Of a stretch of DNA of 64,000 nt, positions 50,697 through 59,560 are shown piece after piece; position 1 is the first letter of the stretch, and every line of letters starts with the position of its first letter. The notes beneath the pieces were generated by a model, which was given only the letters and a program-made list of their open reading frames with translations, ran no database searches and was not told the origin of the DNA. Source of the DNA: Candidatus Binatia bacterium (GTDB lineage: Bacteria > Desulfobacterota > Binatia > HRBIN30); contig JAKLJW010000020.1 in the NCBI GenBank assembly GCA_023150935.1, positions 1-64,000 of the forward strand. Reading direction: 5' to 3'. The position numbers and the translations under genes were made by a program.

Positions 50697-51374
50697 ATGA
50701 TCGAAACGCGCCTTGCCGACCGTCGCGAGTGGGCCCCCGGCCTCGTGACGCTGACGCTCGCCACCACGCTTGGCGACTTCGAACCCGGGCAGTGGACCAA
50801 CGTTGCGCTCGACCTGGACGGCAACCGCGTGCGTCGCGCCTACTCGCTGGCCTCCGCTCCGGGTGCTCCGGCCGAGCTGTTCGTGTCGCGGGTTTCCGGC
50901 GGCGGCTTAACCCCGAAGCTGATCGAGTTGGCGCCGGGAGATGCGCTGCTGCTGGACCCCAACCCCCTGGGATTTTTCACGTTGAAGTGGGTGCCGGATG
51001 CCAGGGAACTGTGGATGCTGGCCACGGGCACCGGCCTGGCACCCTACGTTTCGATGCTGCGCCAGGGCGATGTCTTCTCGCGTTTCGAGCGCATCGTGGT
51101 GGTGCACGGCGTCCGCGAAGATAGCCAGCTTGCCTATCGCGACGAGATTCGGGCGCGACGGGTCGAGTACGTGCCGGCGGTGAGCGCGCTCAACGGCCGG
51201 ATCACCGCGTTGATCGCGCGGGGCGAACTTGTCATCGATCCGCGGCGCGCGCACGTGATGCTGTGCGGGAACCCGGCGATGATAGAAGAGGCCAGTAGCA
51301 TGTTGGCGGAGAGGGGGCTGCGGAGGCACCGCCAGAGGAAGCCGGGGCACGTGACGGTGGAGAGCTACTGGTGA
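50697..51374 (+). CDS. fpr: Ferredoxin/flavodoxin-NADP reductase
   Basis: 225 aa. FAD domain with RRAYSLASAP (RxYS flavin motif) and GGLTPKL; NADP domain with MLATGTGLAPYVSML and VHGVRE, then LCGNPAMIEE. The ending VTVESYW is the aromatic C-terminus typical of bacterial Fpr. It moves electrons between NADPH and ferredoxin. It is slightly shorter than E. coli Fpr (248 aa). Confidence 0.93.
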   Translation: MIETRLADRREWAPGLVTLTLATTLGDFEPGQWTNVALDLDGNRVRRAYSLASAPGAPAELFVSRVSGGGLTPKLIELAPGDALLLDPNPLGFFTLKWVPDARELWMLATGTGLAPYVSMLRQGDVFSRFERIVVVHGVREDSQLAYRDEIRARRVEYVPAVSALNGRITALIARGELVIDPRRAHVMLCGNPAMIEEASSMLAERGLRRHRQRKPGHVTVESYW

Positions 51375-51523
51375 GTGCAACCAGCGCCGGCGGTTCTAGA
51401 GCGATGCGGCGGTTATCAGGCTAAGGCCGCGCACGTTCGAGGCGCCGGCGACACGAACGATGCCCAACGAAACGCCCGTAAGGATCGAGGCGCGCCTCGT
51501 CCGGCCGCCCGTGGCGGTGCAGC

Positions 51524-51552
51524 TTGCACCCCGTCTGCGCGTCGCGTAAGAC
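51524..51552 (+). promoter_or_regulatory. Predicted leaderless promoter of fabF
   Basis: TTGCAC (51524-51529), 17 bases, TAAGAC (51547-51552), then seven bases to the ATG at 51560. Confidence 0.5.
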
Positions 51553-51559
51553 GCCCACG

Positions 51560-52813
51560 ATGCCTCGTTCCCTGAAGCGCGTGGTCGTTACCGGGCTCGG
51601 GCTTGTGACCCCGCTCGGAAATGACGTGGCCGGTAACTGGGACGCTCTGATGGCCGGACGTTCCGGCATCGATCGCATAACCCACTTCGATTCTCAGGCG
51701 CTTGGACTGCCGGTACATATCGCCGGGGAGGTGCGGGATTTCGACCCGGCGCGGTACATCGAGAAGAGGGAAATCAAGAAGATGGACACCTTCACGTACT
51801 ACGCGATCGCTGCCGCGCAGGAGGCGGTTGACGATGCGCAGTTACGTATGGAGGGGCTGGTCTCGGAACGCGTTGGAGTTCTGCTGGGTGTGGGAATGGG
51901 CGGCCTGGCCACGATGGAAGAGGGCGTTCGGGTCTTTTTGGAATCCGGTATCAAGCGGGTTACCGCCTTTCTGGTTCCCCGCCTGATTGCCAACATGGCC
52001 TCCAGTCAGGTCGGCATCCGATTCGGCGCCCGGGGTGTTAACTTTGTTACGACGAGTGCCTGCGCGTCAGGTGGCCACGGTGTGGGCGAGGCGTTCCGCA
52101 ACGTGACGCTGGGCTTGCAGGACGTGGTCTTGGCCGGTGGAGCCGAGGCGGTGGTGACACCGCTGGGAATTGCCGGCTTCGCGGTCATGAGGGCGCTGTC
52201 GACGCGCAACGACGAACCGGCGCGCGCCAGCCGCCCTTTCGAGCGCGACCGGGACGGCTTCGTGCTGGCGGAGGGTGCCGGCATTCTCGTCCTGGAGGAG
52301 TTGGAACACGCGCGACGACGAGGGGCCCGCATCTATGCCGAGGTGGTCGGGTACGGGGCCAACAGCGATGCTTACCACATCACCGCGCCGGCGCCGGAGG
52401 GCGAAGGTGCGGCGCGGTGTATGCGACTGGCCCTCGCCGATGCCGAGCTGGCACCCGGCGATGTGGATTACATCAACGCGCACGGGACCTCGACGCCCTA
52501 CAACGATCTCAACGAGACGCAGGCGATCAAGCGCGTGTTCGGATCGCACGCGAATTCTCTGGCCGTTAGTTCTACGAAGTCGATGACGGGACACACCATG
52601 GGTGCCGCGGGGGGCATCGAGGCGGCGTATACGGTGCTGGCACTGCACCATCAGGTGCTGCCGCCGACGATCAACTACGAGCAGGCGGACCCCGAATGCG
52701 ATCTGGACTACGTGCCCAATCGCGCCCGCCCGGCCCGGGTGCGCGCCGCCCTGTCCAACTCGTTCGGTTTCGGCGGGGCGAACGCCTGTCTGGCGTTCCG
52801 GCGGTGGGAGTGA
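51560..52813 (+). CDS. fabF: 3-oxoacyl-ACP synthase II
   Basis: 417 aa from the ATG at 51560. Thiolase-fold condensing enzyme with catalytic Cys in TTSACASGGHG, His in NAHGTSTPYND and His in STKSMTGHTMGAAGG. It elongates acyl-ACP in fatty acid synthesis. No acpP or fabG is adjacent, so this is a stand-alone copy and a role in a special lipid or polyketide pathway is possible. Confidence 0.95.
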   Translation: MPRSLKRVVVTGLGLVTPLGNDVAGNWDALMAGRSGIDRITHFDSQALGLPVHIAGEVRDFDPARYIEKREIKKMDTFTYYAIAAAQEAVDDAQLRMEGLVSERVGVLLGVGMGGLATMEEGVRVFLESGIKRVTAFLVPRLIANMASSQVGIRFGARGVNFVTTSACASGGHGVGEAFRNVTLGLQDVVLAGGAEAVVTPLGIAGFAVMRALSTRNDEPARASRPFERDRDGFVLAEGAGILVLEELEHARRRGARIYAEVVGYGANSDAYHITAPAPEGEGAARCMRLALADAELAPGDVDYINAHGTSTPYNDLNETQAIKRVFGSHANSLAVSSTKSMTGHTMGAAGGIEAAYTVLALHHQVLPPTINYEQADPECDLDYVPNRARPARVRAALSNSFGFGGANACLAFRRWE

Positions 52814-52986
52814 ACGGGTGTCGCTGGGATGGCCGGCGGCGAGGGGTTGTTAATGAGGCGGTGCGAAGACAGGATTGCGGGCCACGACCAACGAGCGACG
52901 AACGACGCGCCGCGAGCCGTGCACGACGACTGACCGATCGCCCCGCCCGCGTTCCTGACTGGATTACCTGAGGACCACTCGACCCG

Positions 52987-53988
52987 ATGCCTTCCGCGCC
53001 GACTTCGCTCTTCGACCGTCGTTTGTTGATCGTTGCCGGCAAGGGCGGCGTTGGGAAGACGACGGTCGCCTGCGCACTCGGTCTGGTGGCGGCGCAACTG
53101 GGCAAACGGACGTTGCTCGCCGAAGTGGATGGGGTCGGGCGGGCTGCCGCCTTGCTTGGGGTAGCGCCGGGGGCGATCGGCACTGCCTGTCCAGGGCGGC
53201 CGGGACTGGCCGTCATGTCGGTCGAAGGAAGTGCGGCGCTGGCCGAATATCTGGGAATCATCATCCCCGTAAAGCGGTTTCTGCAGGCCGTGTTATCGAG
53301 CCGCATCTACCAGTACTTCGTGGCCGCGGCTCCCGGGCTCAAGGAGCTGATGACGATCGGCAAGATCTGGTACGAGGCGGAGCGCACGGGCGAGGACGGA
53401 AAACGGCAGTGGGACATCGTCGTGCTGGATGCGCCGGCGACCGGCCACAGCATGCAGTACCTGGGAATGCCGAGGGCCGCCAACGAGGTCTTCCATGCCG
53501 GGCTGGTCGGCCGCGAAAGTCAGCGGCTCGTCGATATGCTGACCGATCCGGCACTGACGGCGATCAACCTGGTGTCGACGGCCGAGGAGATGCCGGTGAA
53601 CGAGACCCGCGAGATGTACGGGCGCATTCGCAATGAGCTGGAAATGCCCCTTGGTTGCCTCTTCGTGAACCGCCTGCATCGCACCAAGATAACTGGCGAG
53701 GCCCTCAGGCGTCTGGATCGGTGTATTGCGTCGATCGGTAACGGCAAGGAGAAGTCTCTGGCCACGGAGGCGCTGCAGCGTGCCCGGGAAGAACTGGGCT
53801 GGGCGGCGATCAACCGACGCTATCTCGCCGAGCTGCGGGCGGAGATCGACCTGCCCCTGGTCGAGATCCCGTACTTGTTTGCCGAGGAGTTCGGTGCCGC
53901 GCAGGTACAGGAGATCACCCACCTGGTGGAGGCGCAACTGGTGCCGGCGGCGCGTAGACGCACGGCCACGCTGCAGAAGGGCGGCTAG
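52987..53988 (+). CDS. ArsA/Get3-like ATPase, first of a pair
   Basis: 333 aa. Deviant Walker A GKGGVGKTTVACALG with the signature Lys, switch I region EVDGVGRAAAL, and switch II VVLDAPATGHSMQYLGMPRA, as in ArsA/Get3 proteins. No arsenite-binding cysteines and no ars genes nearby. A second family member follows after 43 bases. Such adjacent unequal pairs are known in actinobacteria (Rv3679/Rv3680 type) and form heteromers. Confidence 0.9.
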   Translation: MPSAPTSLFDRRLLIVAGKGGVGKTTVACALGLVAAQLGKRTLLAEVDGVGRAAALLGVAPGAIGTACPGRPGLAVMSVEGSAALAEYLGIIIPVKRFLQAVLSSRIYQYFVAAAPGLKELMTIGKIWYEAERTGEDGKRQWDIVVLDAPATGHSMQYLGMPRAANEVFHAGLVGRESQRLVDMLTDPALTAINLVSTAEEMPVNETREMYGRIRNELEMPLGCLFVNRLHRTKITGEALRRLDRCIASIGNGKEKSLATEALQRAREELGWAAINRRYLAELRAEIDLPLVEIPYLFAEEFGAAQVQEITHLVEAQLVPAARRRTATLQKGG

Positions 53989-54031
53989 CGGCGCGATCCG
54001 GGCGCCACCGCTTCCGTTTTTTCGGCTAGTT

Positions 54032-55156
54032 ATGAGCAAGAGCACCACCAGCTTGGGCGACGTGTTGCAGAAGCACAGCATTGTCGTCTGTGCCGGCAGT
54101 GGCGGGGTCGGCAAGACGACGACGGCGGCGGCCCTGGCGGTCTACGCGGCTCTTGCCGGCCGCCGGACGATGGTGATGACCATCGACCCGGCCAAGCGCC
54201 TTGCCAATGCTCTGGGGGTGCGAACTCTGGGGGGTATCGATGCGGCGGTGAGCGTGGACGGCCTCCCCAGGGGCCGCCTGTCGGCGATGATGCTCGATCA
54301 GAAGGGTGCGTGGGACGAGATGGTGGAGCGGCACGCGCCGTCGGCTGAGGTCCGGGAGAAGATCCTCGGCAATCGTTTCTACCAGCACCTCTCACAGAGC
54401 TTTGCCGGCTCCCAGGATTACATGGCGATCGAACAGCTCTGTACGCTGCACACCGGCGGCGATTACGACCTGATCGTGGTCGATACACCGCCGACCCGTC
54501 ACGCCCTCGATTTCCTCGAGGCGCCGCAGCGCATCGCCGACTTCCTCGACCGGCGTATCATCAAGTGGTTTGTCCGACCCTACTTCTCGGCGAGCTGGTC
54601 GACGATGCGCCTGGTGAACCGGACCGCCGGGTTTCTCTTTCGGCGGCTCGAAGACGCCACGGGTATTTCGGCTCTGGTGGAGGTGTCGGAGTTCTTCACG
54701 TCCATGAGTGGTCTCTTCGAGGGATTCGAGCCGCGTGTGCGCCGCGTGTACGACCTGCTGCGCTCCGACGAGACCGCGTTTGTGCTGGTGGCCAGTCCCG
54801 AGGAGCAGGTGCTGGTCGAGGCCGAGTACTTCTGCCGCCAGGTGCGCGAGTTGGGGATGGGGCTGCGCGCGGTGGTCTTCAACCGGGTACACCGCGAAGC
54901 GGGGGGCACGGGTCGTGCGCGTGCCGTGGATGCGGTGGCGCCGGTGTTGCGGCGGGCGCTCGGGAATGCCGCCGAGACAATGATCGAGAACTTCGCGCGG
55001 TACGAGTTGTTGGGGCGGGGAGACGGCTTACGGCTGGATGCCTTTCGGGCGCAACTTCCCAGGGGTGTAGCCGTTGCGGAGGTTCCGAACTTCACTTCGG
55101 ATATACACAGCGTTGCCGGGCTGCGGTCGATGCACCCTTATTTGTTCTCGGACTGA
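54032..55156 (+). CDS. ArsA/Get3-like ATPase, second of a pair
   Basis: 374 aa from the ATG at 54032. The P-loop reads GSGGVGKTTTAAALA, with Ser where the first paralogue has the signature Lys. Switch I is MTIDPAKRLANALG and switch II DLIVVDTPPTRHALDFLEAP. Longer helical insert (about 140-220). Loss of the signature Lys with a Lys-containing partner suggests a heterodimer with divided roles. Confidence 0.9.
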   Translation: MSKSTTSLGDVLQKHSIVVCAGSGGVGKTTTAAALAVYAALAGRRTMVMTIDPAKRLANALGVRTLGGIDAAVSVDGLPRGRLSAMMLDQKGAWDEMVERHAPSAEVREKILGNRFYQHLSQSFAGSQDYMAIEQLCTLHTGGDYDLIVVDTPPTRHALDFLEAPQRIADFLDRRIIKWFVRPYFSASWSTMRLVNRTAGFLFRRLEDATGISALVEVSEFFTSMSGLFEGFEPRVRRVYDLLRSDETAFVLVASPEEQVLVEAEYFCRQVRELGMGLRAVVFNRVHREAGGTGRARAVDAVAPVLRRALGNAAETMIENFARYELLGRGDGLRLDAFRAQLPRGVAVAEVPNFTSDIHSVAGLRSMHPYLFSD

Positions 55157-55660
55157 GCCTTCAGGTCCCCTGCGCCGGCATGTAGACGATCATCTGACCG
55201 GTGCTCTGCCGAGCCGCGTGCGTGGCGGTCTTTTCTGGTTCGCGGGGGGCGGCCACTGCGGGCGCAATCGCGGCCTTGTTCGGCGACCACACTTCCATAC
55301 GGCTGTCTCCACAAGTTGACCAGTGTTCCGCCCACGGAACACCCGAACAGAAGTGCCGGAAGCCCGCGTGAGATATGTCGCGGCCCGTGGTGGCGAGAGA
55401 AGGCTTGGTATCCGGTTTGCTCTACGAAGGAACCAGCGAGAAGCACCGGTGGTCAGCACAGTGCCCCCGCAGTCCACCGGAAGGGATGGGTGGGAAGGAG
55501 ACTTCCGAGCGCGCACCTGCCGCCTCGCGCGCGACTCGAATTTGGAGAGCACCCATCCCTTTCTCGCGACTCAGCCCGTACTGGTCGCCGCAGTCCATCG
55601 AGCGCCGGTTCCGATCCCTGTCGAAGGGGTAGGTATGCCGGGGAAAGCCGCCGCCAACTC
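55157..55660. other. Intergenic region with a distant inverted repeat
   Basis: About 500 bases with no convincing gene. AAGGGATGGGTG (55481-55492) is exactly complementary to CACCCATCCCTT (55550-55561), with 57 bases between. Confidence 0.45.
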
Positions 55661-56722
55661 TCAGGCGTAATGACTGCGGCGTTTCGTGGCGAGTTCGCGC
55701 TCCAGATAGAAGATATCGACCTTTTCGAAGTCGTCATTCTTGCGGAGGAATTTGTGGCCGCGGAGAATGACGGACAGCACTCCAAGGTCGGGCCGGCCGG
55801 CGAAGTCGCGTTTGTCGCTGATCTCGGTCGATGCAAAGACCGTATCCCCGGCAAAGATGGGAGCGGTGTGCCGGCCCGTCCTATAACCGATGTCGGCGAT
55901 CGTATTGTCGGCGATATCGGGACACGACAGGCCGAGGCAGAGTTGGAAGGGAATGCCGCCGTAGACAATCAGCTTGCCGCCGAGGAACTTCTCCGGATTG
56001 CGGTCGATCATGTACTGGTTGCAGTGCACCTGGGAGGTATTGTCGAGCATCGCCGTCATGGCGATATGCTCGCTGGTCATCACGCGCCCGCGCGAATGCT
56101 CGATCGTGTCGCCAACATTGAAGTCCTCGAAGTAGGTGTCGGGGCTGGTGAGGTGTGCGAGTTCACCGTAGTTGCGCCCGGGGTCGTACGGCGGCAGCTC
56201 GAGATCGCACTGTACGGGGGGGACGGCGGCGATGGTGGCTTCCTTCACTTCGATGCGCGGATCCGATTTCCAGACCTGTACCTTGCGTTCGTAGGTCAGG
56301 ACGACCTCGCGGTTCTGGTTGCGGCCGGTGGTCTGCACGTGCACGACTCCGAGAACGGGTTCGCGGCTGGACGGCCGAACTCCGAGAACGACTGACGACA
56401 CCTCGACGGTGTCGCCCACGAACAAAGGTGCGCCGAAGCGCATGTCGATGTATTCGAGGTTGGCGCGGGCATTCTCGGAGATATCTTCGACGCTTTGGCT
56501 GAAGACAACGGCCATGGTCAGTCCGGGCGGACAGATCAGATCGCGATACCCGTAGCGTTCGGCGTAGTGCCGGTTCTTGCTCAGCGGGTTGGTGGTCATC
56601 GTGAATTCGGTAAAGGCGTTGAACAGGCCTTCGGTGACCGTCTTGCCGACTTTGTGGCGAAACGTGTGGCCGACGCGGAAGTCTTCGAGGAAATTGCCCT
56701 TTTTCTTATGGATTACGGCCAT
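55661..56722 (-). CDS. Double MaoC-domain acyl-CoA hydratase
   Basis: 353 aa from the ATG at 56722, GGAG eight bases upstream. Two hot-dog MaoC domains: about 10-160 (EDFRVGHTFRHKVGKTVTEGLFNAFTEFT in pieces) and about 185-345 (YFEDFNVGDTIEHSRGRVMTSEHIAMTAM). The pattern resembles mesaconyl/beta-methylmalyl-CoA-type hydratases of this size. It adds water to an enoyl-CoA; the exact substrate is open. Confidence 0.88.
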   Translation of the reverse strand: MAVIHKKKGNFLEDFRVGHTFRHKVGKTVTEGLFNAFTEFTMTTNPLSKNRHYAERYGYRDLICPPGLTMAVVFSQSVEDISENARANLEYIDMRFGAPLFVGDTVEVSSVVLGVRPSSREPVLGVVHVQTTGRNQNREVVLTYERKVQVWKSDPRIEVKEATIAAVPPVQCDLELPPYDPGRNYGELAHLTSPDTYFEDFNVGDTIEHSRGRVMTSEHIAMTAMLDNTSQVHCNQYMIDRNPEKFLGGKLIVYGGIPFQLCLGLSCPDIADNTIADIGYRTGRHTAPIFAGDTVFASTEISDKRDFAGRPDLGVLSVILRGHKFLRKNDDFEKVDIFYLERELATKRRSHYA

Positions 56723-56821
56723 TATGAGTCTCCGGGAGGGGGATTGAGGCTGAACCGGGGAATGATGCCTAGCGCCCATCAGGCTGTCAACGCGGGCCCG
56801 CCGAAGGTCGGGGTTGCCGCC

Positions 56822-56850
56822 TTACGCCGGGGTGATGGCTGTGGTAGTAG
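56822..56850 (+). promoter_or_regulatory. Possible leaderless promoter of the small secreted gene
   Basis: TTACGC (56822-56827), 17 bases, TAGTAG (56845-56850), then six bases to the ATG at 56857. Confidence 0.35.
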
Positions 56851-56856
56851 AACGGC

Positions 56857-57258
56857 ATGGTGCCTGTGCGGACGTTGTTCTGTTTGGCTGCGTGCGCGGT
56901 GCCGCTCCTGGCATCCGACGTGTCGGCCGGTCAGGTGCCTTGCGCCGAGGTGATCGGCGAGGTCAACAGGTCGATCCGTATCAACGGCGGTGGTTCGCCC
57001 GAAATCCCCAGGGTGGCCAGAGATCTCGGGTCCTCGCCTGCCTGGGTGGAGCATTGCATGCGGGTCTACGGTCGCCGTTCCCGGCGACCGGGCCTCGAGA
57101 GTACGGAAGGCCGTGAGTCTCGTCTGGAGCGGTTCGAATCCGAGGAGCCGGAGGAGGTCGCCCCGGAGGACTTCGAAGAGCCGGGCGAGGACTCCGAACC
57201 CAAGCGCCGGGAGAAGCCGGCGATCATACCACCGACGCCGAAGGTGCGGGAGTTTTAG
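56857..57258 (+). CDS. Small secreted protein of unknown function
   Basis: 133 aa. Signal peptide (LFCLAACAVPLLASDVSAG), a short domain with two cysteines (VPCAEVIGEVNRS...WVEHCMRVYGRR), and a disordered acidic Glu/Pro-rich tail. The domain is about 45 residues and looks like a helix-turn-helix-type fold stabilised by a disulfide. Not recognised. Confidence 0.65.
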   Translation: MVPVRTLFCLAACAVPLLASDVSAGQVPCAEVIGEVNRSIRINGGGSPEIPRVARDLGSSPAWVEHCMRVYGRRSRRPGLESTEGRESRLERFESEEPEEVAPEDFEEPGEDSEPKRREKPAIIPPTPKVREF

Positions 57259-57527
57259 ATGTGATACCGATCGGTTAGGGGCATTGGGTCGACCTGATGC
57301 GGACCTCGATGAGGCGCCGCTGCACGAGCACCGGCGGTCTCCGTAGGGACTTCTCAGCCAGGAATCGGTGCCGTTAGGCACATAGTGAAAATCCTCGTTG
57401 CGCGCTGGCGAGGCGTCGTGGTAATGACTCTCGCTGCGGCGGCCGAGGCGGGTGGCTTCAGGAGCATTGTCAGGGCGGATGGGCTGCGGGGTGTGCCGCT
57501 ACGGACTCGCGTGAGGGTGGGTACGAG

Positions 57528-57860
57528 ATGAGGTTCCCGTTGATCGATATGACCGAAGGGTTTGCGCGCGCGGCGCTGCGTCCGGAGGAACGGTTGCTGC
57601 TCGCGGTGGTCGACTCGGCGTACTGGGACTTGCGCAGTCCCGACCCGATTCGTCGCAAGACGGCTTCGCAGTACTTTCTTGCCGAAGATCATCATCACAC
57701 CTTCAGCTTTGTTTCGATTTGTCAGCACTTCAGTTGGTCGCCGACCTCGATCCGCACGCAGCTTGGTACCTGGCTGAGCGCCGTACCGGCTTTGTCAGGA
57801 GAGGACATCGGCCGGCGGTCGGCCGAGGTCCGTCACGTAGCGGGTTCGGCGGGTCGCTGA
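57528..57860 (+). CDS. Small protein of unknown function
   Basis: 110 aa: ERLLLAVVDSAYWDLRS, then SQYFLAEDHHHTFSFVSICQHFSWSPTSIRTQL. The second part looks like a small helical DNA-binding-type unit (FSF-VSICxxFxWSPxxIRxxL), a pattern I associate with short deltaproteobacterial proteins of unknown role. The last 25 residues are low complexity. Confidence 0.55.
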   Translation: MRFPLIDMTEGFARAALRPEERLLLAVVDSAYWDLRSPDPIRRKTASQYFLAEDHHHTFSFVSICQHFSWSPTSIRTQLGTWLSAVPALSGEDIGRRSAEVRHVAGSAGR

Positions 57861-57972
57861 GACGCCACGCCACCCGCGACCCGCGGCTCACTGGATTGGC
57901 GGCGCGCGCCTTGTAGCGGCGTCGTACCCTGTCTCGATCTAATCGAGCGGAGATATGCCCCGGTTGCGGCCC

Positions 57973-58509
57973 TCAGATGGGGAATGGCCGCGCCAGCAGC
58001 ACCTGCCCATTGCGGGCGACGACGTAGAGCACGACGGTTTCAAACGGTGGCCGGCCGGTGGCGTGGCTCACAGTGCCAGCCACGCGAGTCCAGCCTGCGC
58101 CGACCGATATGGGTTCGCCTCTCGGGGTAGCGCCGCCGCGGAAGTGGCCGCCGCCGGTAACGTTGCTGCCCGCCGCCTCCGGTGGCCAGACTGCCCAGAG
58201 CTTGGGGGTGGCGCGGTCGTTGCGAGCGACGAGGTACACGTGGCAGTCGAGGATGCCGGGGCGGGTGAGGCGGAGGCGTAAAGCCATGTTGAGGCGCTCC
58301 CCCTCGGTGGTGCGCACCAAACGCGTGGAGAAGGCGTCGACGTCGATGAGCGCTTCGGGGCCGGGTTCGTCGGCGACGGGTCCCGGAGCGGTCTTGCGAC
58401 TGCCGACCTCGAAGGTGAGGTAGCCGAGTCCGGCGACCACGGCGACCAGGGCCGTGTACGCCAGCGAGTTCAGAACGCGCTGGGTATTTGGCGACAGAGC
58501 CGCAAACAT
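57973..58509 (-). CDS. Membrane-anchored protein of unknown function
   Basis: 178 aa from the ATG at 58509. One N-terminal membrane helix (SLAYTALVAVVAGLGYLTF), then a beta-rich extracytoplasmic domain (GERLNMALRLRLTRPGILDCHVYLVARNDR and a similar ending VVLYVVARNGQ). Divergent to the slipin gene, with start codons 97 bases apart. Confidence 0.6.
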   Translation of the reverse strand: MFAALSPNTQRVLNSLAYTALVAVVAGLGYLTFEVGSRKTAPGPVADEPGPEALIDVDAFSTRLVRTTEGERLNMALRLRLTRPGILDCHVYLVARNDRATPKLWAVWPPEAAGSNVTGGGHFRGGATPRGEPISVGAGWTRVAGTVSHATGRPPFETVVLYVVARNGQVLLARPFPI

Positions 58510-58516
58510 GCAACAG

Positions 58517-58545
58517 AGCGTACGCGCGCGAGAAGGGGCCTGCAA
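58517..58545 (-). promoter_or_regulatory. Predicted leaderless promoter of the membrane-anchored protein
   Basis: On the minus strand TTGCAG (58545-58540), 17 bases, TACGCT (58522-58517), then seven bases to the ATG at 58509. No Shine-Dalgarno sequence. Confidence 0.5.
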
Positions 58546-58567
58546 TGGTGTTTCGCGCGCTCCGCAA

Positions 58568-58597
58568 TTGCCGGGGCCACTTCCGATCTGATAGGTT
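58568..58597 (+). promoter_or_regulatory. Predicted leaderless promoter of the slipin gene
   Basis: TTGCCG (58568-58573), 18 bases, TAGGTT (58592-58597), then nine bases to the ATG at 58607. Confidence 0.45.
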
Positions 58598-58606
58598 GCC
58601 GGCGCG

Positions 58607-59368
58607 ATGTTCGGTGGCGCTGCGACCGTGGTCCTTGTGCTGGTCGTTCTGGTGGCCAGTGGACTGAAGATCCTCCGTGAATACGAGCGTGGTGTCGTGT
58701 TTCGCCTGGGGCGGCTCGTGCCGTCGCGGGGTCCCGGTATCGTGTACGTTATCCCGCTGGTGGAACAGATGTTCCGCGTCGACGTCAGAACGGTCACGTT
58801 CGATGTGCCGTCGCAGGACGTGATCACGCGCGACAACGTGTCCGTCAAGGTGAACGCGGTTCTTTACTTCCGGGTTCTGGATGCCAGCCGTGCCGTGATC
58901 GAGGTGCAGAACTATCTTTACGCCACATCGCAAATCGCGCAGACCACGCTGCGCAGCGTGTGCGGTCAGGCGATGCTGGACGAGCTTCTCTCCGAGCGAG
59001 AACACTTCAACACACGTTTGCAGGAGATAATCGATACGCACACCGAGCCGTGGGGCGTGAAGGTAGTGCTCGTAGAGGTGAAGCACATCGATTTGCCGGC
59101 CGAGATGCAGCGCTCGATTGCCCGCCAGGCGGAAGCCGAGCGGCTGCGCCGCGCCAAGGTCATAAACGCGGAGGGCGAGTATCAGGCCGCGGTGCGGTTG
59201 GCGGAGGCGGCGGAGATCATGCAGCGCGAGCCGATGGCGATTCAATTGCGTATGCTGCAGGCGCTGGCGCAGATCGGCATCGAGAACAATCGCACCGTCA
59301 TCGTGCCCGTGCCTCTGGACGTGGTACGCGGGGTTATGTCGGCGCTGGCGCAACGGGCGGGGGCGTGA
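58607..59368 (+). CDS. Slipin (stomatin-like SPFH protein)
   Basis: 253 aa. N-terminal membrane helix, then the SPFH/band 7 domain: [55 protein letters not shown] coiled-coil segment follows ([23 protein letters not shown]). It forms ring-like assemblies organising membrane microdomains or regulating proteases. No NfeD partner is adjacent. Confidence 0.95.
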   Translation: MFGGAATVVLVLVVLVASGLKILREYERGVVFRLGRLVPSRGPGIVYVIPLVEQMFRVDVRTVTFDVPSQDVITRDNVSVKVNAVLYFRVLDASRAVIEVQNYLYATSQIAQTTLRSVCGQAMLDELLSEREHFNTRLQEIIDTHTEPWGVKVVLVEVKHIDLPAEMQRSIARQAEAERLRRAKVINAEGEYQAAVRLAEAAEIMQREPMAIQLRMLQALAQIGIENNRTVIVPVPLDVVRGVMSALAQRAGA

Positions 59369-59523
59369 AGTGCGAGGGCGGTCGTTGAGAGGTAGATAAA
59401 AATTGGCGCCTGTCCCGGAGTCGTCTCAGACGTCCGGCGGTGTCGATTCGGGGGGTGGCAGTCGATTGGTATCCGTTGGTCGGCGTGCGCCTCGCCGATC
59501 TCGACATTGCACCGGCGCCCGCC

Positions 59524-59552
59524 TTGCGGCCCCGACGTCGACTCGATAACTC
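59524..59552 (+). promoter_or_regulatory. Predicted leaderless promoter of pepP
   Basis: TTGCGG (59524-59529), 17 bases, TAACTC (59547-59552), then eight bases to the ATG at 59561. Confidence 0.5.
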
Positions 59553-59560
59553 TTGACGCG

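Noticed and set aside
52987..55156. Arsenite efflux operon
   Set aside because: No arsB, arsR or arsD nearby and no arsenite-binding cysteines in the ATPases.
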